The translations under genes were made by a program, and so were the position numbers. A stretch of DNA of 64,000 bases from an uncultured Cohaesibacter sp. Lineage in GTDB: Bacteria > Pseudomonadota > Alphaproteobacteria > Rhizobiales > Cohaesibacteraceae. This document shows positions 8,310 through 18,133 of the stretch, one piece after another. Location: assembly GCF_963666525.1 (NCBI RefSeq), contig NZ_OY762905.1, positions 372,001 to 436,000 of the forward strand, given 5' to 3'. The notes beneath the pieces were generated by a model that was not told where the DNA came from, searched no databases, and saw only the letters and a program-made list of their open reading frames with translations. The first letter of the stretch is position 1, and each line of letters begins with the position of its first letter.

Positions 8310-9797
8310 ATGGAAACCGCTGCAAAGCTCGAAAAATCCGAGACCATTACCGCGCGTCAGGCTCCTCATAACCTGGAAGCCGAGCAGCAGCTGTTGGGTG
8401 CGATTCTGGTCAACAACCAGACCTATGACCGCGTCGAAGCCTTTCTGAAACCACACCATTTCTTTGATCCGAATCTGCGCGACATTTTCGAGAAGATGTC
8501 CAAGCTGATCCGTGCGGGCAAGATCGCCTCGCCCGTCACGCTCAAGACCTTCTTTCCGGCTGACTTCACTGTCGCCGACATGCCGATCGACATCTACCTG
8601 CTGCGCCTTGCCTCGCAGGCAACCTCCATCATCAATGCCGAGGACTACGGCCTGCTGATCATGGATCTGGCAACCCGGCGCAATCTGATCGAAATTGGCA
8701 CAGATGTGGTCAACGTCGCCTATGATGCCCCGATCGACACACCGCCACGCCTGCAGATCGAGGATGCCGAAAAGCGCCTGTTCGAACTGGCTGAAACCGG
8801 CGGCGAAAAGGGCGGGTTCCAGACCTTTGCGACAGCTGCAACCGAAGCCATTGAAATGGCCGAAGCTGCCTACAAGCGCGACGGCCAGCTTTCGGGCATT
8901 TCCACCGGACTGACAGACCTTGACCAGAAAATGGGTGGCCTTCAGCATTCGGACTTGATCATTCTTGCCGCCCGTCCCGCCATGGGTAAGACCTCTCTGG
9001 TGACCAACATCGCCTATAACGTGGCCTCAGCCTATCGCGCAGAGGAGCAGCCAGACGGCACCATGAAAACGATCAATGGCGGTGTTGTTGGCTTCTTCTC
9101 GCTCGAAATGAGCGCCGAGCAGCTGGCCACCCGTGTTATCGCCGAGCAGGCAATGGTGTCTTCCGAAAAGATCCGCCGAGGCAAGGTGGATCAGGATGAG
9201 TTCGCCCGCATCGCCCAGAAGGCGCAGGAAATGCAGATCACGCCACTGCATATCGACCCGACCGGCGGTATCTCCATTGCCCAGCTGGCCGCCCGTGCCC
9301 GCCGCCTGAAGCGCCAGAAGGGTCTTGATCTGCTGATCGTCGACTATCTGCAGCTGCTGTCCGGCTCCGCCTCCAAGGCCTCACAGGGCCGCGTGCAGGA
9401 AATCACCGAAATCACGACCAACCTCAAGGCCCTGGCCAAGGAGCTCAGCGTTCCGGTGATCGCCCTGTCCCAGCTTTCCCGTCAGGTGGAAGCCCGAGAC
9501 GACAAGCGGCCGCAGCTCGCCGACCTTCGTGAATCCGGCTCCATCGAGCAGGACGCCGACGTCGTGCTCTTCATCTACCGCGAAGAATATTACAAGATGC
9601 GCGAAGAGCCAAAGCCGGGCACCGAGGAGCATTTTGCCTGGCAGTCCGAAATGGAACGCTGCATGGGCAAGGCCGAAGTCATCATCGCAAAACAGCGTCA
9701 CGGTCCAACCGGTATCGTGCCCCTCGCTTTCCAGGGCGAATTCACGCGCTTCTCCGATCTGGCGCGCGACGAATACATCCCGGAAGCCTACGAGTAG
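8310..9797 (+). CDS. dnaB: Replicative DNA helicase
   Basis: Hexameric 5'-3' helicase that unwinds DNA at the replication fork. The 495-residue protein has the N-terminal primase-interacting domain (residues 15-150, starting APHNLEAEQQLLGAIL), a linker, and a RecA-like motor with Walker A ARPAMGKTS at 221-229 and Walker B LLIVDYLQLL near 340. The QLSRQVE and DLRESGSIEQDADVV motifs close the motor. About 15 extra residues near 243-257 (EEQPDGTMKTINGG) are an insertion typical of alphaproteobacteria. It leads a plus-strand run with alr and radA. Confidence 0.98.
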   Translation: METAAKLEKSETITARQAPHNLEAEQQLLGAILVNNQTYDRVEAFLKPHHFFDPNLRDIFEKMSKLIRAGKIASPVTLKTFFPADFTVADMPIDIYLLRLASQATSIINAEDYGLLIMDLATRRNLIEIGTDVVNVAYDAPIDTPPRLQIEDAEKRLFELAETGGEKGGFQTFATAATEAIEMAEAAYKRDGQLSGISTGLTDLDQKMGGLQHSDLIILAARPAMGKTSLVTNIAYNVASAYRAEEQPDGTMKTINGGVVGFFSLEMSAEQLATRVIAEQAMVSSEKIRRGKVDQDEFARIAQKAQEMQITPLHIDPTGGISIAQLAARARRLKRQKGLDLLIVDYLQLLSGSASKASQGRVQEITEITTNLKALAKELSVPVIALSQLSRQVEARDDKRPQLADLRESGSIEQDADVVLFIYREEYYKMREEPKPGTEEHFAWQSEMERCMGKAEVIIAKQRHGPTGIVPLAFQGEFTRFSDLARDEYIPEAYE

Positions 9798-10008
9798 AGC
9801 ACTCTCATCATCCCGAAGAACGCCACTTCTCCGACCGGCAGATATCTTTCCGGCGGGCGGTGGCATTCGGCTTTTTGATATTGCACGGCCCCTTGCGACA
9901 AGTCTAAGATGCCGACACATTTCAGACCTCCTCGTTCCTGACACGACCATGCGGCATCCCTCCCCGATAGACCGCCCTGTCTGCCCGGCTCCGCAGAAAA
10001 GATTGACC

Positions 10009-11172
10009 ATGCCCGAATTTTCTCTCCCCCACATTGCCCATTTGACTGCCCCCGATTCGCACCTTGCCGGCAGCCATCTGACCATTGACCTTGCTGCTCT
10101 TGCGGACAATTACCGCACCGTGGTGCAGAAGGCACCGACTGCCGAATGCGCCGCCGTCATCAAGGCCGACGCCTATGGCACAGGTCTTGAACCCGCAGCC
10201 CAGACCCTCTGGGACGCAGGTGCCAGAACCTTCTTTGTTGCCCATCCGCAGGAAGGGGCCAAAACCAGAGCGCTGCTGCCGGAAGCAACGATCTATGTGC
10301 TCAACGGCCTGGTCGGCGACGACAGCACCGCAGAGTTTGACTACTATCGCATGAACGCTCTGCGTCCAGTTCTTGGCTGTCGCGAAGAAGTCACCCTGTG
10401 GCAGGAGTATTGCGCTGACCGTGGGGAAACCCTGCCCTGCGCCATTCATTTCGACACCGGCATGAACCGCCTTGGCCTTGGCCTGGCCGATGCTGAAGAG
10501 CTTTCAACCGCCTGGCAGCAGACAAAGCCTGCCTTTGCCCTTGAGCTGATCATCAGCCATCTCGTCTGCGCCGATGAGCCAGCCCATCCCAAGAACCGCG
10601 AACAGCTGGAAAAATTCCGCGCCGTGCGCCGCCTGTTCCCCGACGTCCGGGCGTCGCTTGCCAACTCTGGTGGCGTGTTCCTTGGTCCGGACTACCATTT
10701 CGATCTCTGCCGTCCCGGGATTGCCCTTTACGGCGGCGCCGTTGTCGACGGCACGCCAAGTCCGATGAAGGTGGTAGCCACGCTCAAGACCCGCATTCTG
10801 GCCACGCGCACCGTCGCAAAGGGGCAAACCGTCAGCTATGGCGCATCGGAAACCACCAGGCGCGACAGCCGTCTGGCCATCGTCTGCCTAGGCTATGCCG
10901 ATGGCTATTTGCGCAGTGCCAGCAGCAGCGACGAGAAAAAGGGCGCAAAAGTCTCTATCAATGGTCATGCAGCACCAATCATCGGCCGTGTCACCATGGA
11001 CCTGATCATCATCGATGTGACCGACATCCCTGCCGACAAGGCAAGACGCGGCGACTGGGCGGAATTCTTCGGCAGCGAGATCGCCCTTGATGATGTTGCC
11101 AAAGCCGCCGGCACGATCAGCTATGAATTGCTGACCAGCCTTGGCTTGCGCGCCCTTCGCAACTATCTATAG
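10009..11172 (+). CDS. alr: Alanine racemase
   Basis: PLP enzyme that makes D-alanine for peptidoglycan. The 387-residue protein has the PLP lysine in IKADAYGTG (Lys52) and the catalytic Tyr277 in VSYGASET, plus HFDTGMNRLG and ISHLVCADEP motifs in the barrel. The start at 10009 gives a normal length; another in-frame ATG at 9949 would add 20 residues of unclear value. No strong ribosome site marks either. It lies between dnaB and radA, the usual Rhizobiales order, and a 212-base gap after dnaB may hold its promoter. Confidence 0.95.
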   Translation: MPEFSLPHIAHLTAPDSHLAGSHLTIDLAALADNYRTVVQKAPTAECAAVIKADAYGTGLEPAAQTLWDAGARTFFVAHPQEGAKTRALLPEATIYVLNGLVGDDSTAEFDYYRMNALRPVLGCREEVTLWQEYCADRGETLPCAIHFDTGMNRLGLGLADAEELSTAWQQTKPAFALELIISHLVCADEPAHPKNREQLEKFRAVRRLFPDVRASLANSGGVFLGPDYHFDLCRPGIALYGGAVVDGTPSPMKVVATLKTRILATRTVAKGQTVSYGASETTRRDSRLAIVCLGYADGYLRSASSSDEKKGAKVSINGHAAPIIGRVTMDLIIIDVTDIPADKARRGDWAEFFGSEIALDDVAKAAGTISYELLTSLGLRALRNYL

Positions 11173-11216
11173 TCACGAGAAACCGAACCAGACGGGATTC
11201 GCAAGAAAGGCTGTCC

Positions 11217-12623
11217 ATGGCGCGCAAGAAATCGACCTTTGTCTGCCAGTCCTGCGGTGCAGTGACCAACCGCTGGGCCGGGCGCTGTGAAGCCTGCGGC
11301 GAGTGGAACTCCATTGCCGAAGAGGCGGACAGCGCGGGCATCGGCGGATCGCCCAAGACCGTGCGCGGCAAATCAGGACGCATCGTCGAGTTGGTCCCCC
11401 TGTCCGGCGAGGAAAAACCGGCCCCGCGTATCGAGACCGGCGTCGGCGAACTGGACCGCGTCACAGGCGGCGGTTTCGTCAAGGGCTCGGTTCTGCTGCT
11501 CGGCGGCGACCCGGGCATCGGCAAATCCACCCTGCTCATTCAGGCCTCCGCTGCTCTGACCCAACACGGCCACCGCGTGGTCTATATTTCCGGCGAGGAA
11601 GCCATTGATCAGGTCCGCATGCGGGCCTCTCGTCTGGGGCTGGCCAAGGCATCGGTGCAACTTGCCGCCGAGACCAGCGTCGAGGATATTCTGGCAACCC
11701 TCACCTCGGGTCCACCGCCGGAAATGGTGGTCATCGACTCGATCCAGACCCTCTGGACCGAAGCTGCCGACAGCGCTCCGGGTACGGTTACCCAGGTCCG
11801 CGCTTCGGCCCAGGCGATGATCCGCTACGCCAAACAGACCGGTGCCGCCGTGATCCTCGTAGGCCATGTCACAAAGGATGGCCAGATCGCGGGTCCCCGC
11901 GTTGTCGAGCATATGGTGGATGGCGTATTGCATTTCGAGGGCGACGCCGGACACCAGTTCCGCATCCTGCGCGCCATCAAGAACCGTTTCGGCCCGACCG
12001 ATGAGATCGGCGTCTTCGAGATGACCGGAGGCGGCCTCTCGCAGGTGGCCAACCCGTCCGCCATGTTCCTTGGCGAGCGCAACACCTCGACCCCCGGCGC
12101 TGCAGTTCTGGCCGGGATGGAGGGCTCCCGTCCGCTACTGGTGGAAATTCAGGCGCTCGTTGCCCAGTCGCCACTTGGCACACCGCGCCGTGCGGTGGTT
12201 GGCTGGGATTCAAGCCGCCTGTCGATGATCCTTGCGGTGCTCGACGCCCATTGCGGCGTGCGCCTGTCGGGCCATGACGTCTATCTCAATGTCGCCGGCG
12301 GCATGAAGATATCCGAACCAGCAGCCGATCTTGCTGTCGCAGCCGCTCTGGTCTCCTCTCTGGCGGGCATTGCGCTTCCCTCTGATTGCGTCTATTTCGG
12401 CGAGGTCAGCCTGTCCGGAGCCATCCGCCCGGTATCGCACACGGCGGCGCGAATCAAGGAGTCGGCCAAGCTCGGCTTTGGCAAGGCGCTGCTGCCGGAA
12501 GCCTCCCTGAAGTCGATAAAAGCCACGGAACTGGAGCTTGCCAGCCTGACAACACTCACCGATCTGGTCGCCCGGATCGCATCAGGGACAGAAATCCTGT
12601 CACAGGACACACAAGACGCATAA
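11217..12623 (+). CDS. radA: DNA repair protein RadA
   Basis: RecA-like branch-migration factor in recombination and repair. The 468-residue protein has the N-terminal zinc finger (Cys10, Cys13, Cys24, Cys27), Walker A GGDPGIGKS at 97-105, the diagnostic KNRFGPTDEIGVFEM motif near residue 258, and a C-terminal Lon-like domain (residues 290-460). It begins 44 bases after alr. Length is normal. Confidence 0.97.
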   Translation: MARKKSTFVCQSCGAVTNRWAGRCEACGEWNSIAEEADSAGIGGSPKTVRGKSGRIVELVPLSGEEKPAPRIETGVGELDRVTGGGFVKGSVLLLGGDPGIGKSTLLIQASAALTQHGHRVVYISGEEAIDQVRMRASRLGLAKASVQLAAETSVEDILATLTSGPPPEMVVIDSIQTLWTEAADSAPGTVTQVRASAQAMIRYAKQTGAAVILVGHVTKDGQIAGPRVVEHMVDGVLHFEGDAGHQFRILRAIKNRFGPTDEIGVFEMTGGGLSQVANPSAMFLGERNTSTPGAAVLAGMEGSRPLLVEIQALVAQSPLGTPRRAVVGWDSSRLSMILAVLDAHCGVRLSGHDVYLNVAGGMKISEPAADLAVAAALVSSLAGIALPSDCVYFGEVSLSGAIRPVSHTAARIKESAKLGFGKALLPEASLKSIKATELELASLTTLTDLVARIASGTEILSQDTQDA

Positions 12624-12745
12624 GAACTTGGTGGAAAGGCCTTGCTCTTGCCCCTTTCTTGGCCCTATAGAAGGGCCTAAACGCAATTTTGCCGAGGTCT
12701 GACAGCACTCAGCCCCTGCTCGGCCAAACACGGGATGACTTAACG

Positions 12746-13303
12746 ATGCCCATCACGCTCCTTGACGGGATTTTTATTATCGTCTTGCTGATCTCAGCTT
12801 TTTTGGCCATGATCCGCGGCTTCGTGCGGGAAGTCCTGTCTATTGCCGCATGGCTCGCCGCCGCTTTTGCAACGCTCCGTTTCACGAGTGATCTTCTTCC
12901 TTACGTCAAAACCTATCTGCCCGAGCCGATCGTTGCCCAAGGAGCGACCGCTCTTGGCATTTTCCTGGTGACGCTGGTCGTGGTGTCCTTCATCACCATC
13001 AAGATTTCCGACTTCGTGCTCGACAGCTCCATCGGTGCGCTCGACCGCACGCTGGGCTTTGTCTTTGGCGCCATTCGTGGCGCGGTGCTGATGGCTGTTG
13101 CCATGGTCTTCTTCAACTGGTTCGTTCCGAGCGACAAGCAGCCCGACTGGATTGCCCAGGCCAAGGCCAAGCCGCTGCTCAACACGGTTGGTGATCGTCT
13201 TGTCAATCTGCTGCCGGATGATCCGGAAGTGCGGATCAAGGAGACCCTTCAGCTCAATCGCGACAACACGACCGAAGAGCCGGAAGAAGCACCACAGGAA
13301 TAA
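12746..13303 (+). CDS. cvpA: CvpA family membrane protein
   Basis: Inner-membrane protein of 185 residues with four helices (about residues 6-24, 28-45, 65-88 and 100-122) and the family pattern RGFVREVLSIAAWLAA. E. coli CvpA is needed for colicin V production and envelope tolerance; the biochemical role is unknown. The start at 12746 (MPITLLDG) is the conserved one; an in-frame start at 12689 adds a polar stretch. It lies upstream of purF as in many Proteobacteria. The tail after 165 is acidic. Confidence 0.9.
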   Translation: MPITLLDGIFIIVLLISAFLAMIRGFVREVLSIAAWLAAAFATLRFTSDLLPYVKTYLPEPIVAQGATALGIFLVTLVVVSFITIKISDFVLDSSIGALDRTLGFVFGAIRGAVLMAVAMVFFNWFVPSDKQPDWIAQAKAKPLLNTVGDRLVNLLPDDPEVRIKETLQLNRDNTTEEPEEAPQE

Positions 13304-13634
13304 CCATCATGCAGTCACGCCGTTCTGTCATGGATAAAAGACATCGGAATGACCAAAGCATAGATGACTGAAACCACCTGCTGTGGTAGACATTGCAGCA
13401 ACAAGATTGGCGGGACCCTCCCGCCATTCTGCATTCTGGAGCCACTGCATCACTTTTGAGCTCACTTGGGTGCGAGATGCTCTAGACATCAGAACAACAA
13501 GAACATCGGACCTTTCGCTCTCGAAAGTCCACATGCATTTCGCCTTGATTGGCTCATGCGCTGCCTCAGGCGGTGATGGTATCAAACAAAGACCTGAAGC
13601 GCCCCCGCGTTTCACTTGAAAGGATCTCACGCTC
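13304..13634 (+). other. cvpA-purF intergenic region
   Basis: A 331-base stretch with no gene that I can support. It probably carries the purF promoter and leader. I see no riboswitch, strong hairpin or repeat in it. Confidence 0.5.
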
Positions 13635-15194
13635 ATGTCGGAAAAGGGATTTTCTCCTCAGTCTCACTCCCTCTCCTCCATTGACCAGACCAGTCCGGCA
13701 TCAGGCGAACTATCCGCCAGCCAACCAGCCGGATCTATCGATTGTTCCTTTGATGACTGGAAGTGCGAAGGAGACACCCTGCATGAAGAATGCGGCGTCT
13801 TCGGCATCCATAATTTCGCAGATGCATCCGCTCTGGCAGCTCTTGGTCTTCATGCCCTGCAGCATCGTGGTCAGGAAGCCGCGGGCATCGCCACCTATGA
13901 CGGCAAGCACTTTCATCTGGAGCGCAAGTTCGGCCTCGTCGGCGACAACTTCTCCGACGCTGCAACCATGGCAAAACTGCCCGGCAGCAACGCAATCGGC
14001 CACAACCGCTATTCGACAGCCGGTGGTGCCGCCCTGCGCAACGTCCAGCCGCTGTTTGCCGAACTGGAAGGCGGCGGCATAGCCATCGCCCACAATGGCC
14101 AGTTCACCAACGCCATGACCCTGCGCAAGTCGCTGATCAAACGCGGCGCCATCTTCCAGTCCACATCGGACTCCGAAGTCGTGTTGCAGCTGATCGCCAA
14201 GAGCCGTGAATCCAACATCGTCGACCGCTTCATTGATGGCATCCGCCAGATGGAAGGCGGCTATGCCCTTGTTGCCCTCACCCGCAAGAAGCTCATCGGT
14301 GCCCGCGATCCGCTCGGCATTCGTCCGTTGGTTCTGGGCGATCTCAATGGTTCACCGGTGCTCGCCTCCGAGACCTGTGCGCTTGACATGATCGGCGCAA
14401 CCTTCGTTCGCGAGATCAAGAATGGCGAAGTGGTTGTCTGCACTGACGAAGGCGTAGAGAGCTACCATCCCTTCCCGGACCAGCCCGCCCGCCTCGACAT
14501 CTTCGAATATATCTACTTCTCGCGCCCAGACTCCTTCATTGCCGGCCGTTCCGTATATGAAGTTCGCAAGGCGATGGGCCGCGAGTTGGCCAAGGAACAT
14601 CCCCTTGATGTCGACGTCGTGGTGCCGGTGCCCGATTCAGGCGTGCCAGCCGCTCTGGGCTACGCCCAGGAAGCCGACATACCGTTTGAACTCGGCATCG
14701 TACGCAACCACTATGTCGGCCGTACCTTCATTGAGCCGACCCAGCAGATTCGTGCTCTTGGTGTGCGTCTGAAGCATTCGGCCAACCGCTCTCAGGTCCA
14801 GGGCAAGCGCATCGTATTGGTCGATGACAGCCTTGTGCGCGGCACCACCTCTTCCAAGATCGTGCAGATGATGCGCGATGCAGGAGCGACCGAGGTGCAC
14901 ATGCTGCTGGCCAGCCCGCCGATCACCCATTCTGACTACTATGGAATCGATACGCCGGACCGCGAAAAGCTGCTGGCAGCCCAGTATGATCTGGAAGGGA
15001 TGCGCAAATATATCGGCGCGGACTCCCTCGGCTTCATCTCGATCGATGGCATCTATCGCGCCTGTGGCTATGAAGGCCGCAACAACAAGAACCCGCAGTT
15101 CACCGATCACTGCTTCACCGGTGACTACCCGACACGACTGAAGGATCTGGAAGCCTCTGAAAACCACAGGGCACTGGGTCTGCTGGTCGACTAG
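13635..15194 (+). CDS. purF: Amidophosphoribosyltransferase
   Basis: Commits PRPP to purine synthesis by making phosphoribosylamine from glutamine. The 519-residue protein has the Ntn glutaminase nucleophile in EECGVFGI, at Cys53, so 52 residues must be removed to free it; this propeptide is longer than the 11 residues of B. subtilis. The PRTase part has VVPVPDSGVPAA and the PRPP loop IVLVDDSLVRGTTS. HRGQEAAGI and HNGQFTN are typical glutaminase motifs. An SDR gene starts 14 bases later. Confidence 0.96.
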   Translation: MSEKGFSPQSHSLSSIDQTSPASGELSASQPAGSIDCSFDDWKCEGDTLHEECGVFGIHNFADASALAALGLHALQHRGQEAAGIATYDGKHFHLERKFGLVGDNFSDAATMAKLPGSNAIGHNRYSTAGGAALRNVQPLFAELEGGGIAIAHNGQFTNAMTLRKSLIKRGAIFQSTSDSEVVLQLIAKSRESNIVDRFIDGIRQMEGGYALVALTRKKLIGARDPLGIRPLVLGDLNGSPVLASETCALDMIGATFVREIKNGEVVVCTDEGVESYHPFPDQPARLDIFEYIYFSRPDSFIAGRSVYEVRKAMGRELAKEHPLDVDVVVPVPDSGVPAALGYAQEADIPFELGIVRNHYVGRTFIEPTQQIRALGVRLKHSANRSQVQGKRIVLVDDSLVRGTTSSKIVQMMRDAGATEVHMLLASPPITHSDYYGIDTPDREKLLAAQYDLEGMRKYIGADSLGFISIDGIYRACGYEGRNNKNPQFTDHCFTGDYPTRLKDLEASENHRALGLLVD

Positions 15195-15208
15195 GGAGAA
15201 GAACATCG

Positions 15209-15961
15209 ATGACTGAACAGCGTCTCAAGGATCGCATTGCCGTTGTCACGGGAGCCTCCCGCGGCATCGGTTGGCACGCCTCTCTTGCCCTCGCACGGGA
15301 AGGCGCGCACATCATTGCCGTTGCCAAGACGGTTGGTGCTCTGGAAGAGCTCGATGACGAGATCAAGACCATCGGTGGGTCTGCCACGCTGGTCCCGCTC
15401 GATCTGATGGACTATGAAGGCATCGACAGGCTCGGCGGCGCGATCTATGAACGCTGGGGCAAGCTCGATATCCTGCTAGGCAATGCCGGGATTCTGGGTG
15501 CGGTGACGCCGATCACCCATCTTGATCCGGTCAAGGACTGGGAAAAGGTGATGGGCGTCAATCTGACGGCCAACTGGCGCCTCATCCGCTCGCTCGACCC
15601 GTTGCTGCGCCAGTCCGACGCCGGCCGGGCGCTGTTCATGACGTCAGGGTCACCGCACAAGTGCAAACCCTACTGGGGGATCTATTCGATCACCAAGGCG
15701 GGATTGGAGGCAATGATCCGCACCTATGCCGGCGAGATCGAACAGACCAATGTCCGGGTGAATTGCTTCAATCCGGGCCCGACCAGAACCGGCATGCGCG
15801 CCAAGGCCGTGCCCGGTGAGGATCCCAATGTTCTGCCGCACCCAAGCGAGCTGGCACCCCATATCGTCAACTGCCTTGTGCCGGACTGTCAGGAACATGG
15901 CCGCATGTATGATTTCCGCACCACCAGCTGGAAAACCTACGGCACTCCGGTCTACGACTAG
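15209..15961 (+). CDS. SDR-family oxidoreductase
   Basis: A 250-residue classical short-chain dehydrogenase with the cofactor loop TGASRGIG (residues 14-21), an NAG motif at about 91-93, and catalytic Tyr/Lys in YSITKAG near residue 168. The substrate is not predictable. It follows purF by 14 bases, so is co-transcribed; the same neighbour is common in Rhizobiales, which suggests a conserved but undefined link. It ends at a strong bidirectional terminator. Confidence 0.88.
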   Translation: MTEQRLKDRIAVVTGASRGIGWHASLALAREGAHIIAVAKTVGALEELDDEIKTIGGSATLVPLDLMDYEGIDRLGGAIYERWGKLDILLGNAGILGAVTPITHLDPVKDWEKVMGVNLTANWRLIRSLDPLLRQSDAGRALFMTSGSPHKCKPYWGIYSITKAGLEAMIRTYAGEIEQTNVRVNCFNPGPTRTGMRAKAVPGEDPNVLPHPSELAPHIVNCLVPDCQEHGRMYDFRTTSWKTYGTPVYD

Positions 15962-16055
15962 ACCGGCGGAAAACGGAATTGGACTCTGCACTCAAGGGCT
16001 TGGCCCGAAAAGGTGATTCAATTTCGCAGTCGAAACGGATCCGAATCAAATTGCA

Positions 16056-16094
16056 AAAAACCATCGGCAACAGCCTGTATTGCCGATGGTTTTT
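16056..16094. terminator. Bidirectional terminator between SDR gene and ABC exporter
   Basis: AAAAACCATCGGCAA at 16056-16070 pairs exactly with its complement at 16080-16094 around a 9-base loop. The A/T ends serve both converging genes. Confidence 0.92.
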
Positions 16095-16120
16095 ACTTTT
16101 CATTCCATAATCAATGCCAC

Positions 16121-18049
16121 TTACTCAGCAGGCTGGTGCTCTGGGGCATGGCCGGGCAAAAAGCCACTTTCGTCCCCCTCCACGGCCTTGCGCAGCCGCT
16201 CCTCGGCCTCACTTGCTTCGCGCTGACGATCCCACATGGATGCATAAAGCCCCCCCTGAGCCAACAGATCCGCATGACGTCCCCGCTCCTTGATCCTGCC
16301 AGCCTCAAGCACGATGATCTCGTCTGCACCAATGACCGTTGACAGGCGATGGGCGATGACCACCGTCGTCCGGTTCTGGGACACTTCATCAAGGGCAGTC
16401 TGGATTTCCTGCTCCGTGTGACTGTCCAATGCCGAGGTCGCTTCGTCGAGCACCAGAATCGGCGGAGCCTTGAGAATGGTCCGGGCAATGGCCACACGCT
16501 GCTTCTCGCCACCGGAGAGCTTCAGCCCGCGCTCACCCACTTCGGTATCAAACCCGTCAGGCAGACTGTTCACGAAGGTCGAGATCTGCGCCATGCGTGC
16601 GGCAGCCTCGATTTCCTCGCGGTTCGCTGAAGGCCGGCCATAGCCGATGTTATACAGCAGCGTGTCGTTGAACAGCACCGTATCCTGCGGCACCATCCCG
16701 ATGCTTTTGCGCAGGCTCAACTGTTGCACGTCGCGGATATCCTGATCGTCAATGAAAATCCCGCCGCCAGTGACATCGTAGAAGCGGAACAGCAGGCGGG
16801 AAATCGTCGATTTACCCGCACCGGATGGCCCGACAATGGCAACCGTCTTGCCTGCAGGCACCTCAAAACTGATGCCCTTCAGGATCGGACGCGCCGCATC
16901 ATAATGAAAATGGACATCCTCGAAGCGTACCGAGCCTCCTGAAACCGCAAGCTGCTGGGCGGCAGGTTTGTCGAGCACTTCCGGCGGCTGGCCCATCAGA
17001 TCAAACATCGCTTCCAGATCCACCAGCCCCTGCTTGATCTCGCGATGCATGGAGCCGAAGAAGTTGAGCGGGATCGACAGTTGCATAAGCAGCGCATTGA
17101 TGAGCACGAAGTCACCCACGGTCTGGGTGCCCTGCATGACGCCATAGGCTGACAGAGCCATACAGACAGCCATACCAATGGAAAAGATCACCGTCTGGCC
17201 GAAGTTGAGCCATGCAAGCGAAACCCACGTGCTGATCGCCGCCTTCTGATAGACCGCCATCGAGCTGTCATAGCGCGCCGTTTCCATAGCCTCATTGCCG
17301 AAATACTTGACGGTCTCATAGTTGAGCAGACTGTCGACGGCCTTGGAGTTCGCGTCATTGTCCGACTGGTTCATGCGACGGCGGATATCTATGCGCCAGG
17401 AGGTCACCTTGATCGTAAAGGTCATGTAAAGACCGATCATGACCACCACCACGATGACATAGACAAAATTGAACTGGAAGGCGATGACGATCGCCATGAA
17501 GAGGCACTGCAACAGGGTCGGAACCGCATGCAAAATCGTGTGGCGCACCACGCCCTCGATGGCGTGCGTGCCGCGCTCGATAACGCGCGAAAGCCCACCG
17601 GTGTGGCGCTGCAAATGGAAGCGCAGTGACAACTGATGCAGATGTTCAAATGTCTTGAAGGACAGGTTTCGCACAGCATGCTGGCCGACACGCGCGAACA
17701 GCGCATCACGCAACTGGTCAAAGCCAACATTCATGATCCGCGCCAGCCCATAGGAGGCCACCAGCAGGATCGGAATGCTCAGCCAGCCGACCACGCCAAC
17801 ACCATCCGGCGCATTGCTGTCCGTCAGGGCATCCGTCGCCCATTTGAAGAAATAGGGTGTCAGAACGTTGATGATCTTGCCAAGTGCCAGCGCGGTAACG
17901 GCCAGAGCCACCCGCATTTTCAGATCCTGCCGATTGGCTGGCCAGATATACGGCCACAGTTTGCGCAAAGTCGAAAAGGCGGATGCTTCAGCATCAATGT
18001 CCTTGGCACTTTCATTTCCCGGTCTGGAAATGGAAGGTGTTTTTCTCAT
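16121..18049 (-). CDS. Atm1/HMT1-type ABC exporter (fused permease-ATPase)
   Basis: Half-size ABC exporter of 642 residues. Six membrane helices span about residues 45-340, followed by an ATPase with Walker A GPSGAGKST at 407-415, signature LSGGEKQR at 511-518 and Walker B at 531-540. The motifs NYETVKYFGNE (243-253) and LNFGQ (281-285) mark the Atm1 group; in the Novosphingobium relative the Asn and Gln of the latter bind glutathione, and that protein exports metal-glutathione conjugates. An upstream ArsR gene supports a metal or thiol-stress role. The ATG at 18049 is preferred over a GTG at 18100. It could instead serve sulfur export for Fe-S assembly. Confidence 0.85.
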   Translation of the reverse strand: MRKTPSISRPGNESAKDIDAEASAFSTLRKLWPYIWPANRQDLKMRVALAVTALALGKIINVLTPYFFKWATDALTDSNAPDGVGVVGWLSIPILLVASYGLARIMNVGFDQLRDALFARVGQHAVRNLSFKTFEHLHQLSLRFHLQRHTGGLSRVIERGTHAIEGVVRHTILHAVPTLLQCLFMAIVIAFQFNFVYVIVVVVMIGLYMTFTIKVTSWRIDIRRRMNQSDNDANSKAVDSLLNYETVKYFGNEAMETARYDSSMAVYQKAAISTWVSLAWLNFGQTVIFSIGMAVCMALSAYGVMQGTQTVGDFVLINALLMQLSIPLNFFGSMHREIKQGLVDLEAMFDLMGQPPEVLDKPAAQQLAVSGGSVRFEDVHFHYDAARPILKGISFEVPAGKTVAIVGPSGAGKSTISRLLFRFYDVTGGGIFIDDQDIRDVQQLSLRKSIGMVPQDTVLFNDTLLYNIGYGRPSANREEIEAAARMAQISTFVNSLPDGFDTEVGERGLKLSGGEKQRVAIARTILKAPPILVLDEATSALDSHTEQEIQTALDEVSQNRTTVVIAHRLSTVIGADEIIVLEAGRIKERGRHADLLAQGGLYASMWDRQREASEAEERLRKAVEGDESGFLPGHAPEHQPAE

Positions 18050-18133
18050 AGGAATATGGTCCTGCAATTGTCGGCCATCGGCCGTGGGAAGGAAGAGCAC
18101 ACAGATCCATAAATACGGATCCAGATGCGTCCT

